DNA of 29,463 nucleotides, taken from assembly GCA_900319835.1 (NCBI GenBank), contig ONPY01000017.1:1-29463 (forward strand), in the 5' to 3' direction. The notes beneath the pieces are model-generated. The model searched no databases. It was given only the letters and a program-made list of their open reading frames with translations, and was not told where the DNA came from. This DNA is from an uncultured Eubacteriales bacterium (GTDB taxonomy: Bacteria > Bacillota_A > Clostridia > Oscillospirales > Oscillospiraceae). The position numbers and the translations under genes are program-made. Positions 21,596-28,910 of this stretch are shown here, one piece after another. The first letter of the stretch is position 1. Each line of letters begins with the position of its first letter.

Positions 21596-23169
21596 TCCTG
21601 CTGCGCAATCTTCGCCTGGAGGAGGGCGAGGCGCTCTCGGCTCTCCGCAAAAAGGCGGCCAAAAAGCTGGGGATCCCGGAAGAGGACATCCTGGCGCTGC
21701 GGCCGGTCAAGCGCTCTCTGGACGCACGCAAGAAAAACGACATTCACTTTCTCTGCTCCGTCGCTCTCACCCTGCGGCGCGGGGAGGAGCGGGCCCTGCG
21801 CCGCGGCGGCAAAGATGCCGCCCCCTATGAGCCCCCGGTCTACGAGCTGCCCTGGGTGCGCACGGACGAGCGACCCGTGGTGGCGGGCTTCGGCCCGGCG
21901 GGGATGTTCGCGGCCCTGGCCCTGGCCAGGGCGGGCGCAAGGCCCATCGTGCTCGAGCGCGGCAAGGACGCCGTCTCCCGCGCCAGGGACGTGGAGGCCT
22001 TCCGCCGGGGCGGGGCGCTGAATCCCGAGTCCAACGTCCAGTTCGGCGAGGGCGGGGCCGGCACCTTCTCGGACGGGAAGCTGAACACCGGCACCCATGA
22101 TCGGCGCATGTTCTGGGTGCTTCAGGAGTTTGCCGCCCACGGCGCGCCGGAGAGCGTGACCTGGGACGCAAAGCCCCACATCGGCACGGACATCCTCCTC
22201 GACGTGGTGCAGAATATCCGAAAAGAAATCCTCGCCCTGGGGGGCGAGGTGCGCTTTGAAACAAGGCTGGACGGGCTGGAGCTCGAAGACGGCGCGCTCA
22301 CCGGCGTTTACGTCACGCACCATGGCGAGACTGTGACACTGCCCTGCCGCCGCCTGATCCTGGCCCTGGGCCACTCCGCCCGGGACAGCTTTGAGATGCT
22401 GCACGAACTGGGAATTCCCATGGAGCGCAAGCCCTTTTCGATGGGCCTGCGCATCGAGCACAGGCAGGCGGACATCGACCTGGCCCAGTACGGCAGACCC
22501 CGGGGCAAGCTGCCCCCGGCGGACTACAGTCTCAATGTCCACCTGCCGGAGGGGACGAGCGCCTACACCTTCTGCATGTGTCCCGGCGGCAAGGTCTTCG
22601 CCGCGGCCTCGGAGGAAGGCGGCGTCTGCACCAACGGTATGAGCTATTCCGGGCGCGACGGGGAAAACGCCAATGCCGCTCTGCTCGTCACCCTCCACCC
22701 GGAGGACTTCCCCGGCGAGGGGGTGCTCGCTGGCATGGCCTGGCAGCGGGAACTTGAGCGCCGGGCCTATGAGATGAGCGGCTCCTACCGGGCCCCCTGC
22801 CAGCTTTCGGGGGACTTCCTCGCCCGCCGCAAGAGTGTCGGCCCCGGCAGGGTGATGCCGAGCTACACCCCGGGTGTCACCTGGTGTGAGCTGCACGACT
22901 TGCTGCCGGCGCGCATCACGTCGGTGCTGGAGCAGGCCATCCCCGCCCTGGGAAAGAAGCTCAGGGGCTTTGACGATCCGGAGGCGGTGCTCACCGCGCC
23001 GGAGACCCGCTCCTCCTCCCCGGTGCGCATCCTGCGGGACGAGAGCCTGCAAAGCGCGGTGCGGGGCCTCTACCCCTGCGGCGAGGGCGCCGGCTACGCC
23101 GGCGGCATCACCTCCGCCGCGGTGGATGGCCTCCGCTGCGCCGAAGCGGTGCTGCGAGATCTCATGTAG
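21592..23169 (+). CDS. FAD-dependent dehydrogenase of the COG2509 family
   Basis: 525 residues. The N-terminal ferredoxin-like domain (about 1-90) contains LRKKAAKKLGIPEEDI and VKRSLDARKKNDI, typical of COG2509 proteins. The FAD fold follows at VVAGFGPAGMFAALALARAG, then NVQFGEGGAGTFSDGKLNTG, and the end has YPCGEGAGYAGGITSAAVDGL. Substrate and partner are unknown. The start ATG at 21592 overlaps the stop of the preceding flavoprotein gene, with GGGGAGG upstream; the frame open to 21550 adds nothing family-like. The stop codon TAG coincides with the first bases of a GTAGGGGCGGC repeat. Confidence 0.92.
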   Translation: MILLRNLRLEEGEALSALRKKAAKKLGIPEEDILALRPVKRSLDARKKNDIHFLCSVALTLRRGEERALRRGGKDAAPYEPPVYELPWVRTDERPVVAGFGPAGMFAALALARAGARPIVLERGKDAVSRARDVEAFRRGGALNPESNVQFGEGGAGTFSDGKLNTGTHDRRMFWVLQEFAAHGAPESVTWDAKPHIGTDILLDVVQNIRKEILALGGEVRFETRLDGLELEDGALTGVYVTHHGETVTLPCRRLILALGHSARDSFEMLHELGIPMERKPFSMGLRIEHRQADIDLAQYGRPRGKLPPADYSLNVHLPEGTSAYTFCMCPGGKVFAAASEEGGVCTNGMSYSGRDGENANAALLVTLHPEDFPGEGVLAGMAWQRELERRAYEMSGSYRAPCQLSGDFLARRKSVGPGRVMPSYTPGVTWCELHDLLPARITSVLEQAIPALGKKLRGFDDPEAVLTAPETRSSSPVRILRDESLQSAVRGLYPCGEGAGYAGGITSAAVDGLRCAEAVLRDLM

Positions 23170-23207
23170 GGGCGGCTATCAGCCGCCCGCAGGGGATGCG
23201 GATCCCC
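23166..23207 (+). repeat. GTAGGGGCG-type hairpin repeat at the 3' end of the COG2509 gene
   Basis: GTAGGGGCGGCT, loop, AGCCGCCC gives an 8-bp stem (23170-23188), followed by GGGGAT-GCGG-ATCCCC (23192-23207). The TAG at 23167-23169 is the stop codon of the preceding gene. Repeats beginning GTAGGGGCG and ending CGCCCGC are familiar in many bacterial genomes from memory. Confidence 0.65.
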
Positions 23208-23224
23208 ACGCCGGTGTGCGCCCC

Positions 23225-23331
23225 GGCCCCCTTTCGGAAAGGGGGCTCCGCCGCAGGCGGTGGGGGATCAACCCCTCCGGCCCTGCGGGCCACCTCCACC
23301 CGTAAAGGGCGCAATGCCCTTTCAGGGGAGG
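23225..23331. repeat. Palindromic element left half fused to a short module-2 copy (copy H)
   Basis: Left half: GCCCCCTTT-CGG-AAAGGGGGC, stem CCGCC-GCA-GGCGG, then GTGGGGGATCA (23226-23269). Module 2 follows directly: ACCCCTCCGG, stem GGCCC-TGC-GGGCC, ACCTCCACCCGTAAAGGG, CAATGCCCTTTC, AGGGGAGGC (to 23331). This copy does not sit in front of a gene on the plus strand. Confidence 0.75.
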
Positions 23332-23411
23332 CTTTGCAGAGGGGCATATCTCTCCTTTGCGGTACTGTTTTCGATGTTTCCCGTAGGGGAGGCCCTTGGG
23401 CCTCCCGAAAC

Positions 23412-23443
23412 AAATCAGCCGCCCCATGCGGGGCGGCTGGTTT
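23412..23443 (+). terminator. Terminator of the flavoprotein operon
   Basis: A 9-bp stem AGCCGCCCC / GGGGCGGCT (23417-23425, 23430-23438) with loop ATGC, followed by GGTTT. AAA and TTT flank it and could extend the pairing. It lies about 245 bp after the COG2509 stop, beyond the repeats. Confidence 0.6.
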
Positions 23444-23454
23444 CATCTTATCAA

Positions 23455-23542
23455 CCGACGCGAAGCCCAGCGGAGCGGGTTCGTGTCGGAAAGGAAGAAC
23501 AGGGCTGACGGTCAATCAGGCGCCCCATTCGGGGGCGCCTGA
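23455..23542. other. Two further hairpins between converging flavoprotein and metG units
   Basis: First: CCGACGCGAAGCCC with GGGTTCGTGTCGG (23455-23489, one bulge and one wobble). Second: TCAGGCGCCCC-ATTCG-GGGGCGCCTGA (23516-23542), an 11-bp stem that lies after metG on the minus strand without a T-run. The second resembles the terminator hairpin 100 bp away (both contain ATCAG, CGCCCCAT and CGGGG). One or both may end metG transcription. No gene lies in 23170-23566. Confidence 0.55.
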
Positions 23543-23566
23543 TGACCATACAGTCTTGTTATGACG

Positions 23567-25516
23567 TCAGCACAGCTGTGCGCCGGCGGGGACGGAGTCG
23601 TCCAGCATCACCAGATGCAGCTCCTCCTTGCCGTCCACCTCGCGCAGGGCGGAGAGCAGCATGCCGTTGGACTCCTGGCCCATCATCTTGCGCGGGGGCA
23701 GATTCAGGATGGCGACCACGGTCTTGCCGACCAGATCCTCGGGCTCATAGAACTTGTGGATGCCGGAGAGGATCTGACGCGGGGTGCCGCTGCCGTCGTC
23801 CAGCTGGAACTTCAAGAGCTTCTCGCTCTTCTTCACGGCCTCGCAGGCGAGGACCTTGCACACGCGCATGTCGCACTTGGCAAACTCGTCGATCGACACC
23901 TCGGGCAGGACGGGCTTGACCGTCACCTTGGGGGCGTGTGCCTTCTGCTGGGCGCTCTCCAGCTCCTCCAGCATCTTCTGCACGTCGATGCGGGGGAAGA
24001 GGGTCTCGCCCTTGTGGACCTCGACGTCCGCGGGCAGCACGCCGTACTGATCGGCGGCGTCCCAGCTCTGGGCGGCCTTGTCGGCGCCGATCTGGGCGAA
24101 GGCCTTGTCGCAGCTGGCGGGGATGAAGGGGGTCAGCATGATAAGGGAGACGCGCAGGGCCTCGAGCAGGTTGTAGAGCACGGTGGCGAGTCTGGCCTTC
24201 TTGCTCTCGTCCTTGGCCAGGGCCCAGGGCATGGTCTCGTCGATATACTTGTTGGCCCGCTGAATGAGCTTGAACACGTCCTCCAGCGCGAGATGCGGCT
24301 GGAAGGCGTCCATCTGCTCGGCGTATCTGGCGGCGGTCTCGCGGATGAGGGCGATGAGCTCCTCGTCAAAGTCGCCGCTCTCGCGCTCTTGGGGCAGCTT
24401 GCCGCCGAAGTACTTCTCCACCATGGCGGTGGTGCGGGAGACCAGGTTGCCCAGGTCGTTTGCCAGGTCTGTGTTGATGGTGTTGATCAGCAGCTCGTTG
24501 GAGAAGTTGCCGTCGGAGCCGAAGGGGAAGGTGCGCAACAGGAAGAAGCGCAGCGCGTCCACGCCGAACTTGTCGGCCAGGACGTAGGGATCGACCACAT
24601 TGCCCTTGGACTTGGACATCTTGCCGCCGTCGATGACGAGCCAGCCGTGGCCGTAGACCTTTTTGGGCACGGGCTCGCCCACGCTCATGAGCATGGCGGG
24701 CCAGATGATGGAGTGGAAGCGGACGATCTCTTTGCCGACGATGTTCACAGGCGGCCAGTACTTGCCGTAGTCGTCGTAGCGGTCGTTCATGAAGCCGAGG
24801 GCGGTGGCGTAGTTAAACAGCGCGTCGACCCAGACGTAGACGACGTGGCCCGGATCGAAGTCCACGGGCACGCCCCAGGTGAAGCTGGTGCGGGAGACGC
24901 AGAGGTCCTCGAGACCCGGCTTGATGAAGTTGTTGATCATCTCGTTGACGCGGGAGGCGGGCTCCAGGAAGGTGCCGGACTCCAGCAGCTCCTGCACGGG
25001 CTTGGCATACTTGGAGAGACGGAAGAAGTAGGCCTCCTCCTCGGCGTCGTGCACGGGGCGGCCGCAGTCGGGGCACATGCCGTTAACCAGCTGGCTCTCG
25101 GTCCAGAAGCTCTCGCAGGGGGTGCAGTACTTGCCCTTGTAGGAGCCCTTGTAGATGTCGCCGTTGTCGTACATCTTCTTGAAGATGCGCTGGATGGCGG
25201 CCACATGGTAGTCATCGGTGGTGCGGATGAAGCGGTCGTTGGAGATGTTCATGAGCTTCCACAGGTCGAGGATGCCGCCCTCGCCGCAGACGATATCGTC
25301 CACAAACTGCTGGGGGGTTTTGCCGGCCTCCTTGGCCTTCTCCTCGATCTTCTGGCCGTGCTCGTCGGTGCCGGTCAGGAACATCACGTCATAGCCGCGC
25401 AGACGCTTGTAGCGGGCAAAGGCGTCGGTGGCGACGGTGCAGTAGGTGTGCCCGATGTGCAGCTTGTCCGAGGGGTAGTAGATGGGGGTTGTGATGTAAA
25501 AGGTCTGTTTTTCCAT
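23567..25516 (-). CDS. metG: Methionine--tRNA ligase with C-terminal tRNA-binding domain
   Basis: 649 residues. HIGH is at 20-23 (PSDKLHIGHTYC). The zinc knuckle has Cys131, Cys134, Cys148 and Cys151. KMSKS lies near residue 300 (GGKMSKSKGNVVDP). The last 105 residues form the EMAP/Trbp111-type tRNA-binding domain (VSIDEFAKCDMRVCKVLA, LKFQLDDG, PPRKMMGQESNGMLLSA). Start ATG at 25514-25516, with AGGAGA 8 nt upstream; the frame open to 25642 overlaps the vanW-like gene and is rejected. It lies 59 bp behind the vanW-like gene and probably shares the hemW-vanW transcript. No T-box was seen in front. Confidence 0.97.
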   Translation of the reverse strand: MEKQTFYITTPIYYPSDKLHIGHTYCTVATDAFARYKRLRGYDVMFLTGTDEHGQKIEEKAKEAGKTPQQFVDDIVCGEGGILDLWKLMNISNDRFIRTTDDYHVAAIQRIFKKMYDNGDIYKGSYKGKYCTPCESFWTESQLVNGMCPDCGRPVHDAEEEAYFFRLSKYAKPVQELLESGTFLEPASRVNEMINNFIKPGLEDLCVSRTSFTWGVPVDFDPGHVVYVWVDALFNYATALGFMNDRYDDYGKYWPPVNIVGKEIVRFHSIIWPAMLMSVGEPVPKKVYGHGWLVIDGGKMSKSKGNVVDPYVLADKFGVDALRFFLLRTFPFGSDGNFSNELLINTINTDLANDLGNLVSRTTAMVEKYFGGKLPQERESGDFDEELIALIRETAARYAEQMDAFQPHLALEDVFKLIQRANKYIDETMPWALAKDESKKARLATVLYNLLEALRVSLIMLTPFIPASCDKAFAQIGADKAAQSWDAADQYGVLPADVEVHKGETLFPRIDVQKMLEELESAQQKAHAPKVTVKPVLPEVSIDEFAKCDMRVCKVLACEAVKKSEKLLKFQLDDGSGTPRQILSGIHKFYEPEDLVGKTVVAILNLPPRKMMGQESNGMLLSALREVDGKEELHLVMLDDSVPAGAQLC

Positions 25517-25575
25517 GCTTGTCTCTCCTGTCCTGTATACTGAGTTTGTTGCTGACAAATTGGGGGTTCCACGCA

Positions 25576-27189
25576 TCAGGTGGGATTGAGATAGTCGTAG
25601 TCGTCCATGAAGGCGTCCTTGGGCTCGTAGCCTTCGGGCCACTCGATGTCCTCGTCGTGGAAATAGTAGACGCCGGAGTTGAGATAGACGGTGTCGACGT
25701 AGTTGCCGTCGGCGTCATAGATGTCGCCGTAGGTGTGGATGCTGTAGCCGATCAGCACATCGGGGTACTCCTCGTCGTACACCTCGCCGGAGGTGTGGCG
25801 GAGGGAGACGCTGCGCCCATCCAGATCGGTGCCCCAGATCTCGATGGTGAGGGTGGACTCATCGGGGTTGGTGTAGGCCTGGATCATGATGGGGTAGTCC
25901 CGGTTGTTGCGGAACTTGAAATCCGGCTGTCCCCAGCTGACGGTGGCATCGAGACCGTAGTCGATATAGCTGACCTTGAAATAGTGGTTGGTGCGCGAGA
26001 GGGTCTCGAGCTGCGCGTAGAGCGTGGCGCAGTAGAGGGTGGAGGACACCTGGCAGATGCCGCCGCCCAGCGCCTCGACCACCTGGCCGTCGCTGTAGGC
26101 CTGGGCCACCTGGAAGCCCGCCTCGCGGGTGCGCTGGCCCACATAGTCGTTGTAGGAGAAGACCTCGCCCGGCAGCATGACGTGGCCGTTGAGCTTGTCC
26201 GCCACCAGCTGGATGTTGTTGATGCGCTCCGGGGTGGACCAGGCGTAGGAGGTGGTCATGGTGCCCAGCACGTCCCGGTACAGCATGGCCTCCAGACTCT
26301 TCTGCGTGGTCTCCGGCACCAGCAGCTCCAGCGGAATGACCGCCTGCTCGCCCACCGGGGTCTCGTTCCAGAGCCGCTCGGCCTCGGCCGGGTCGAAGCG
26401 GCAGCCGGTGATCTCGGGGGTGATGGTGAAGTCCTCATTGAAGTAGGCGTCCTCCGGTTCCACGGCCAGCTGTTCCAGGATGGCCGCAAAGTCCGGCGCG
26501 GCGGGCTGGGTCTTGAGCGCGTCAAAGCGCAGCTCCGTTTCGCCCGCCTTCAGCGCGGCGGCGATGGCGCTGTACAGCGCGTCGGTGTCCAGCTCGATAC
26601 CGCCCGCGCCCTTGAGCACCACCAGCTTGCCGCTCTCGGGGTCCGCCACATAGGGAGCGCGGCTCAGGTTCTGGTCCATGCGCAGGATGCCCTCGTCCAT
26701 TTTTGCGCGGATATAGGCCTCGTCCAGGGGCCGGGCCTGTCGCGCCGCGTCGTAGGCGAAGAGGTGGTTGAAGAGGTAGTGGAAGAGGTTTTCAAACACG
26801 TCCCCACTGTGGCCGTAGGCGTAGGCGGCCTCGGCGGCGGCCTGCCGGCTCAAAAGCGCGCCGGCCTGCTCGGGGTCCACCTGGAAGCCGGCCCCGGTGG
26901 GCAGGCGCACGGCCAGGGGCTCTGCCTCTTCGGCGCCCCAGCTCTCTTTTTCCAGCGCGGCCACGGTCTCCGCCTTTGTCAGCCCGCCCACGGGAATGGA
27001 GTCGATATAGACCTTGGGCAAATTCCGGTCGCTGACGGAGAGCGTGTAGCCCCAGATGGCCACGCCGCAGAGAAGCAGCAGCAGAACGCTCAGCACCACA
27101 ACGCCGGTGACGAGGATCTTTTTTCCCTTCTCTGGCTTCGCGGGCTCCGCCGGGGGCGCGGTATTCAGATTGTCCTTGCTTTCTGTCAA
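25576..27189 (-). CDS. VanW family protein with peptidoglycan-binding-like region
   Basis: 537 residues. A Lys/Pro-rich cytoplasmic N-terminus is followed by one membrane segment (about 25-47, ILVTGVVVLSVLLLLLCGVA). An extracellular region like the PG_binding_4 domain (about 60-300) precedes the VanW domain (about 325-460: LPGEVFSYNDYVGQRTREAG, ALGGGICQVSSTLYCATLYA, VSWGQPDFKFRNN). The last 75 residues are rich in Asp, Glu and Tyr. VanW proteins accompany some vancomycin clusters, but most, like this one, are stand-alone envelope proteins of unknown role. The start is a TTG at 27187-27189 with TGAGGA upstream; no ATG fits before the membrane segment. It lies 33 bp after hemW. Confidence 0.9.
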   Translation of the reverse strand: MTESKDNLNTAPPAEPAKPEKGKKILVTGVVVLSVLLLLLCGVAIWGYTLSVSDRNLPKVYIDSIPVGGLTKAETVAALEKESWGAEEAEPLAVRLPTGAGFQVDPEQAGALLSRQAAAEAAYAYGHSGDVFENLFHYLFNHLFAYDAARQARPLDEAYIRAKMDEGILRMDQNLSRAPYVADPESGKLVVLKGAGGIELDTDALYSAIAAALKAGETELRFDALKTQPAAPDFAAILEQLAVEPEDAYFNEDFTITPEITGCRFDPAEAERLWNETPVGEQAVIPLELLVPETTQKSLEAMLYRDVLGTMTTSYAWSTPERINNIQLVADKLNGHVMLPGEVFSYNDYVGQRTREAGFQVAQAYSDGQVVEALGGGICQVSSTLYCATLYAQLETLSRTNHYFKVSYIDYGLDATVSWGQPDFKFRNNRDYPIMIQAYTNPDESTLTIEIWGTDLDGRSVSLRHTSGEVYDEEYPDVLIGYSIHTYGDIYDADGNYVDTVYLNSGVYYFHDEDIEWPEGYEPKDAFMDDYDYLNPT

Positions 27190-27222
27190 GATGGTAGTCC
27201 TCAGTTTTCAGGCAGCGCCGAC

Positions 27223-28491
27223 TTATTCGGTGCTGCGTTTTTTCTGCTCATACAGCTCGGCGAAGAGCTCCTCCTCGCCCTTGGGCAGGTCCATTTTCAG
27301 CTCGGCGTACTCCGCGTCCGCCAGCCACGGCGTGCCCTCGATCTTGCCGCTGGCCTGGGTCTCCAGCATGATCCCGATCAGGGTGTTGGAGATCAGGAAG
27401 CCCGGCACCGTAAAGTGCCAGCGGTCCTCGGTCTGCTGGACCCAGCCCTTGGCCTGAAAGGCGCGCAGCACCTGCTCGATGGGCCGCCAGTCACACTGGG
27501 TGCGCAGGATGTAGTCCCTGCGGGAAATGCCGCGCGCGGTGCGCATGCCCAGCATGATATACTCCACCGCCCGCTCCAGGGGGCTGACCTCCTCGTACTC
27601 GTCCACGATGCTGACCTTGCGGTGTACCCCGGAGATATACTCCTTGAGATCCTTGACGAAGCTGTAGCGGATGTTGCCCACGCAGGAGGCCGCGCCCGGG
27701 CCGAAGCTGATGTAGTCATCCATGTTCCAGTACTTGAGATTGTGCTTCGACTCAAAGCCCGGCGCCGCGAAGTTGGAGATCTCGTACTGCTTATAGCCGT
27801 AGCGCTCCAGCATCTCGGCGGCATAGGAGTACATGTCCGCCTGCTCGTCGTCGTCGGGCAGGATGGGGGAGCCGCTGTACTCCTTGTACATCCTCGTGCC
27901 CGGCTCGAGCTTGAGAGCGTAGGCGGAGATGTGCTCGGGGTGCATCTCGACGATCTTGGCCAGGGTATCGGCCCAGTCGCTCTTGGTCTGGCTGGGCAGG
28001 CCGTACATGAGATCGACGCTGATGTTGTCAAAGCCGGCGCGCCGGGCGTCCCGGAAGGCCCGCTGGGCCTGCAGGAAGTTGTGGCGCCGGCCGATGAGCT
28101 TCAACAGGTTGTTGTCCGTGGCCTGCACGCCGAGGGAGATGCGGTTGACGCCCTCCTGACGCAGCAGCTTCAGGGCTGCAGGGGAGACGGAGTCGGGGTT
28201 GCACTCCACGGTGATCTCGCTGTCGAGCCGCACATTGCCGTTGAGCTTGAGCAGATCGAGGATCTGCACCAGCTTGTCGGCCCCGTAATAGCTGGGGGTG
28301 CCGCCGCCAAAGTAGATGGAGTCCACCTCATAGTTCTTGATGGAGTGGGCCGACTCCTCGATATGCGCCAGCAGCGCCTCCTGATACTCGGGCATCAGAT
28401 GGTCGCAGCCCTGCAGGGAGTAAAAGTCGCAGTAGCTGCACTTGCTGGCGCAGAAGGGGATATGAATATAGATGCCGAGTCTCGGTTTCAT
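27223..28491 (-). CDS. hemW: Radical SAM haem chaperone HemW
   Basis: 422 residues. The radical SAM cluster motif is Cys14-x3-Cys18-x2-Cys21 (IPFCASKCSYCDF). The SAM-binding GGGTPSYY, then LGVQATDN, SVDLMYGLPSQT and HNLKYWN identify the HemW branch rather than oxygen-independent coproporphyrinogen oxidase HemN, which needs extra N-terminal residues. HemW binds haem and passes it to respiratory enzymes. Start ATG at 28489-28491, with GGAGA 9 nt upstream. The frame runs on to 28872, but that part only translates the palindromic repeats. An imperfect hairpin (27212-27236) spans the stop codon before the vanW-like gene. Confidence 0.93.
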   Translation of the reverse strand: MKPRLGIYIHIPFCASKCSYCDFYSLQGCDHLMPEYQEALLAHIEESAHSIKNYEVDSIYFGGGTPSYYGADKLVQILDLLKLNGNVRLDSEITVECNPDSVSPAALKLLRQEGVNRISLGVQATDNNLLKLIGRRHNFLQAQRAFRDARRAGFDNISVDLMYGLPSQTKSDWADTLAKIVEMHPEHISAYALKLEPGTRMYKEYSGSPILPDDDEQADMYSYAAEMLERYGYKQYEISNFAAPGFESKHNLKYWNMDDYISFGPGAASCVGNIRYSFVKDLKEYISGVHRKVSIVDEYEEVSPLERAVEYIMLGMRTARGISRRDYILRTQCDWRPIEQVLRAFQAKGWVQQTEDRWHFTVPGFLISNTLIGIMLETQASGKIEGTPWLADAEYAELKMDLPKGEEELFAELYEQKKRSTE

Positions 28492-28526
28492 AGTAGGTCT
28501 CCAACGATGTGAGAGGTTTTCGGATT

Positions 28527-28725
28527 GGCCCCCTTTGGAAAAAAGGGGCTGTCGCGGAGCGGCAGGGGGATCGTGTGGCGGACGCGTGGCTCCGCTTCTC
28601 ATGGCCCCCTTTGGAAAAGGGGGCTGCCGCGAAGCGGCAGGGGGATCGTGTGGCGGACGCGTGGCTCCGCTTCTCATGGCCCCCTTTGGAAAAAGGGGGC
28701 TGTCGCGGAGCGACTGGGGGATCGA
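28527..28725. repeat. Tandem array of left-half palindromic elements (copy I)
   Basis: Three left halves begin at 28527, 28603 and 28678, a period of 75-76 bp; the third is truncated. Each has GCCCCCTTT-GGA-A(n)GGGG(G)C, then the stem CTG-N-CGC / GCG-N-CAG, then GGGGGATCG. The first two also share the tail TGTGGCGGACGCGTGG and CTCCGCTTCTCAT. At the same stem position the pair is T-G, C-G and T-A in the three units. The array lies directly upstream of hemW (minus strand). Confidence 0.9.
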
Positions 28726-28835
28726 ATCCACCTTGCCGCAATGCCATTGGTGGGCCTGTTTCACGACGGCCCGCCAATGGCGCGGCTGCGGAGATTCCGT
28801 GCCGCCTTCCTCTGCCGCTGGCAGCGGCGGCCCGC

Positions 28836-28880
28836 AATCCCCTCCGGCCTCAGGCCACCTCCCTTTATCCAAAGGGAGGC
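28836..28880. repeat. Right-half palindromic element closing copy I
   Basis: ATCCCCTCC, stem GGCCT-CA-GGCC, then CCTCCCTTT-ATCC-AAAGGGAGG and C at 28880. It faces the three left halves across about 110 bp (28726-28835). That spacer holds its own inverted repeats, such as GCCATTGGTGGGC with GCCCGCCAATGGC (28742-28780), and no gene. Confidence 0.75.
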
Positions 28881-28910
28881 ATGCGCTTCTTTACGAAAGG
28901 ACGGCGAGGA

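Noticed and set aside
25519..28512. A 997-codon open frame on the plus strand opposite metG, vanW and hemW
   Set aside because: It lies antisense to three well-identified genes, has low-complexity Val/Gly/Leu/His-rich composition, no domain and no ribosome site. Long antisense frames are expected at this GC content. The same applies to the large antisense frames over gltX, cinA, thiI, metG and both flavoprotein genes.
28527..28725. Possible CRISPR array
   Set aside because: Only three units at a 75-76 bp period, nearly identical over the whole unit with no unique spacers, and no cas gene in the window.
28492..28872. N-terminal extension of hemW
   Set aside because: The in-frame upstream part translates the palindromic repeats. 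The family start (MKPRLGIYIHIPFC) has its own ribosome site at 28491.
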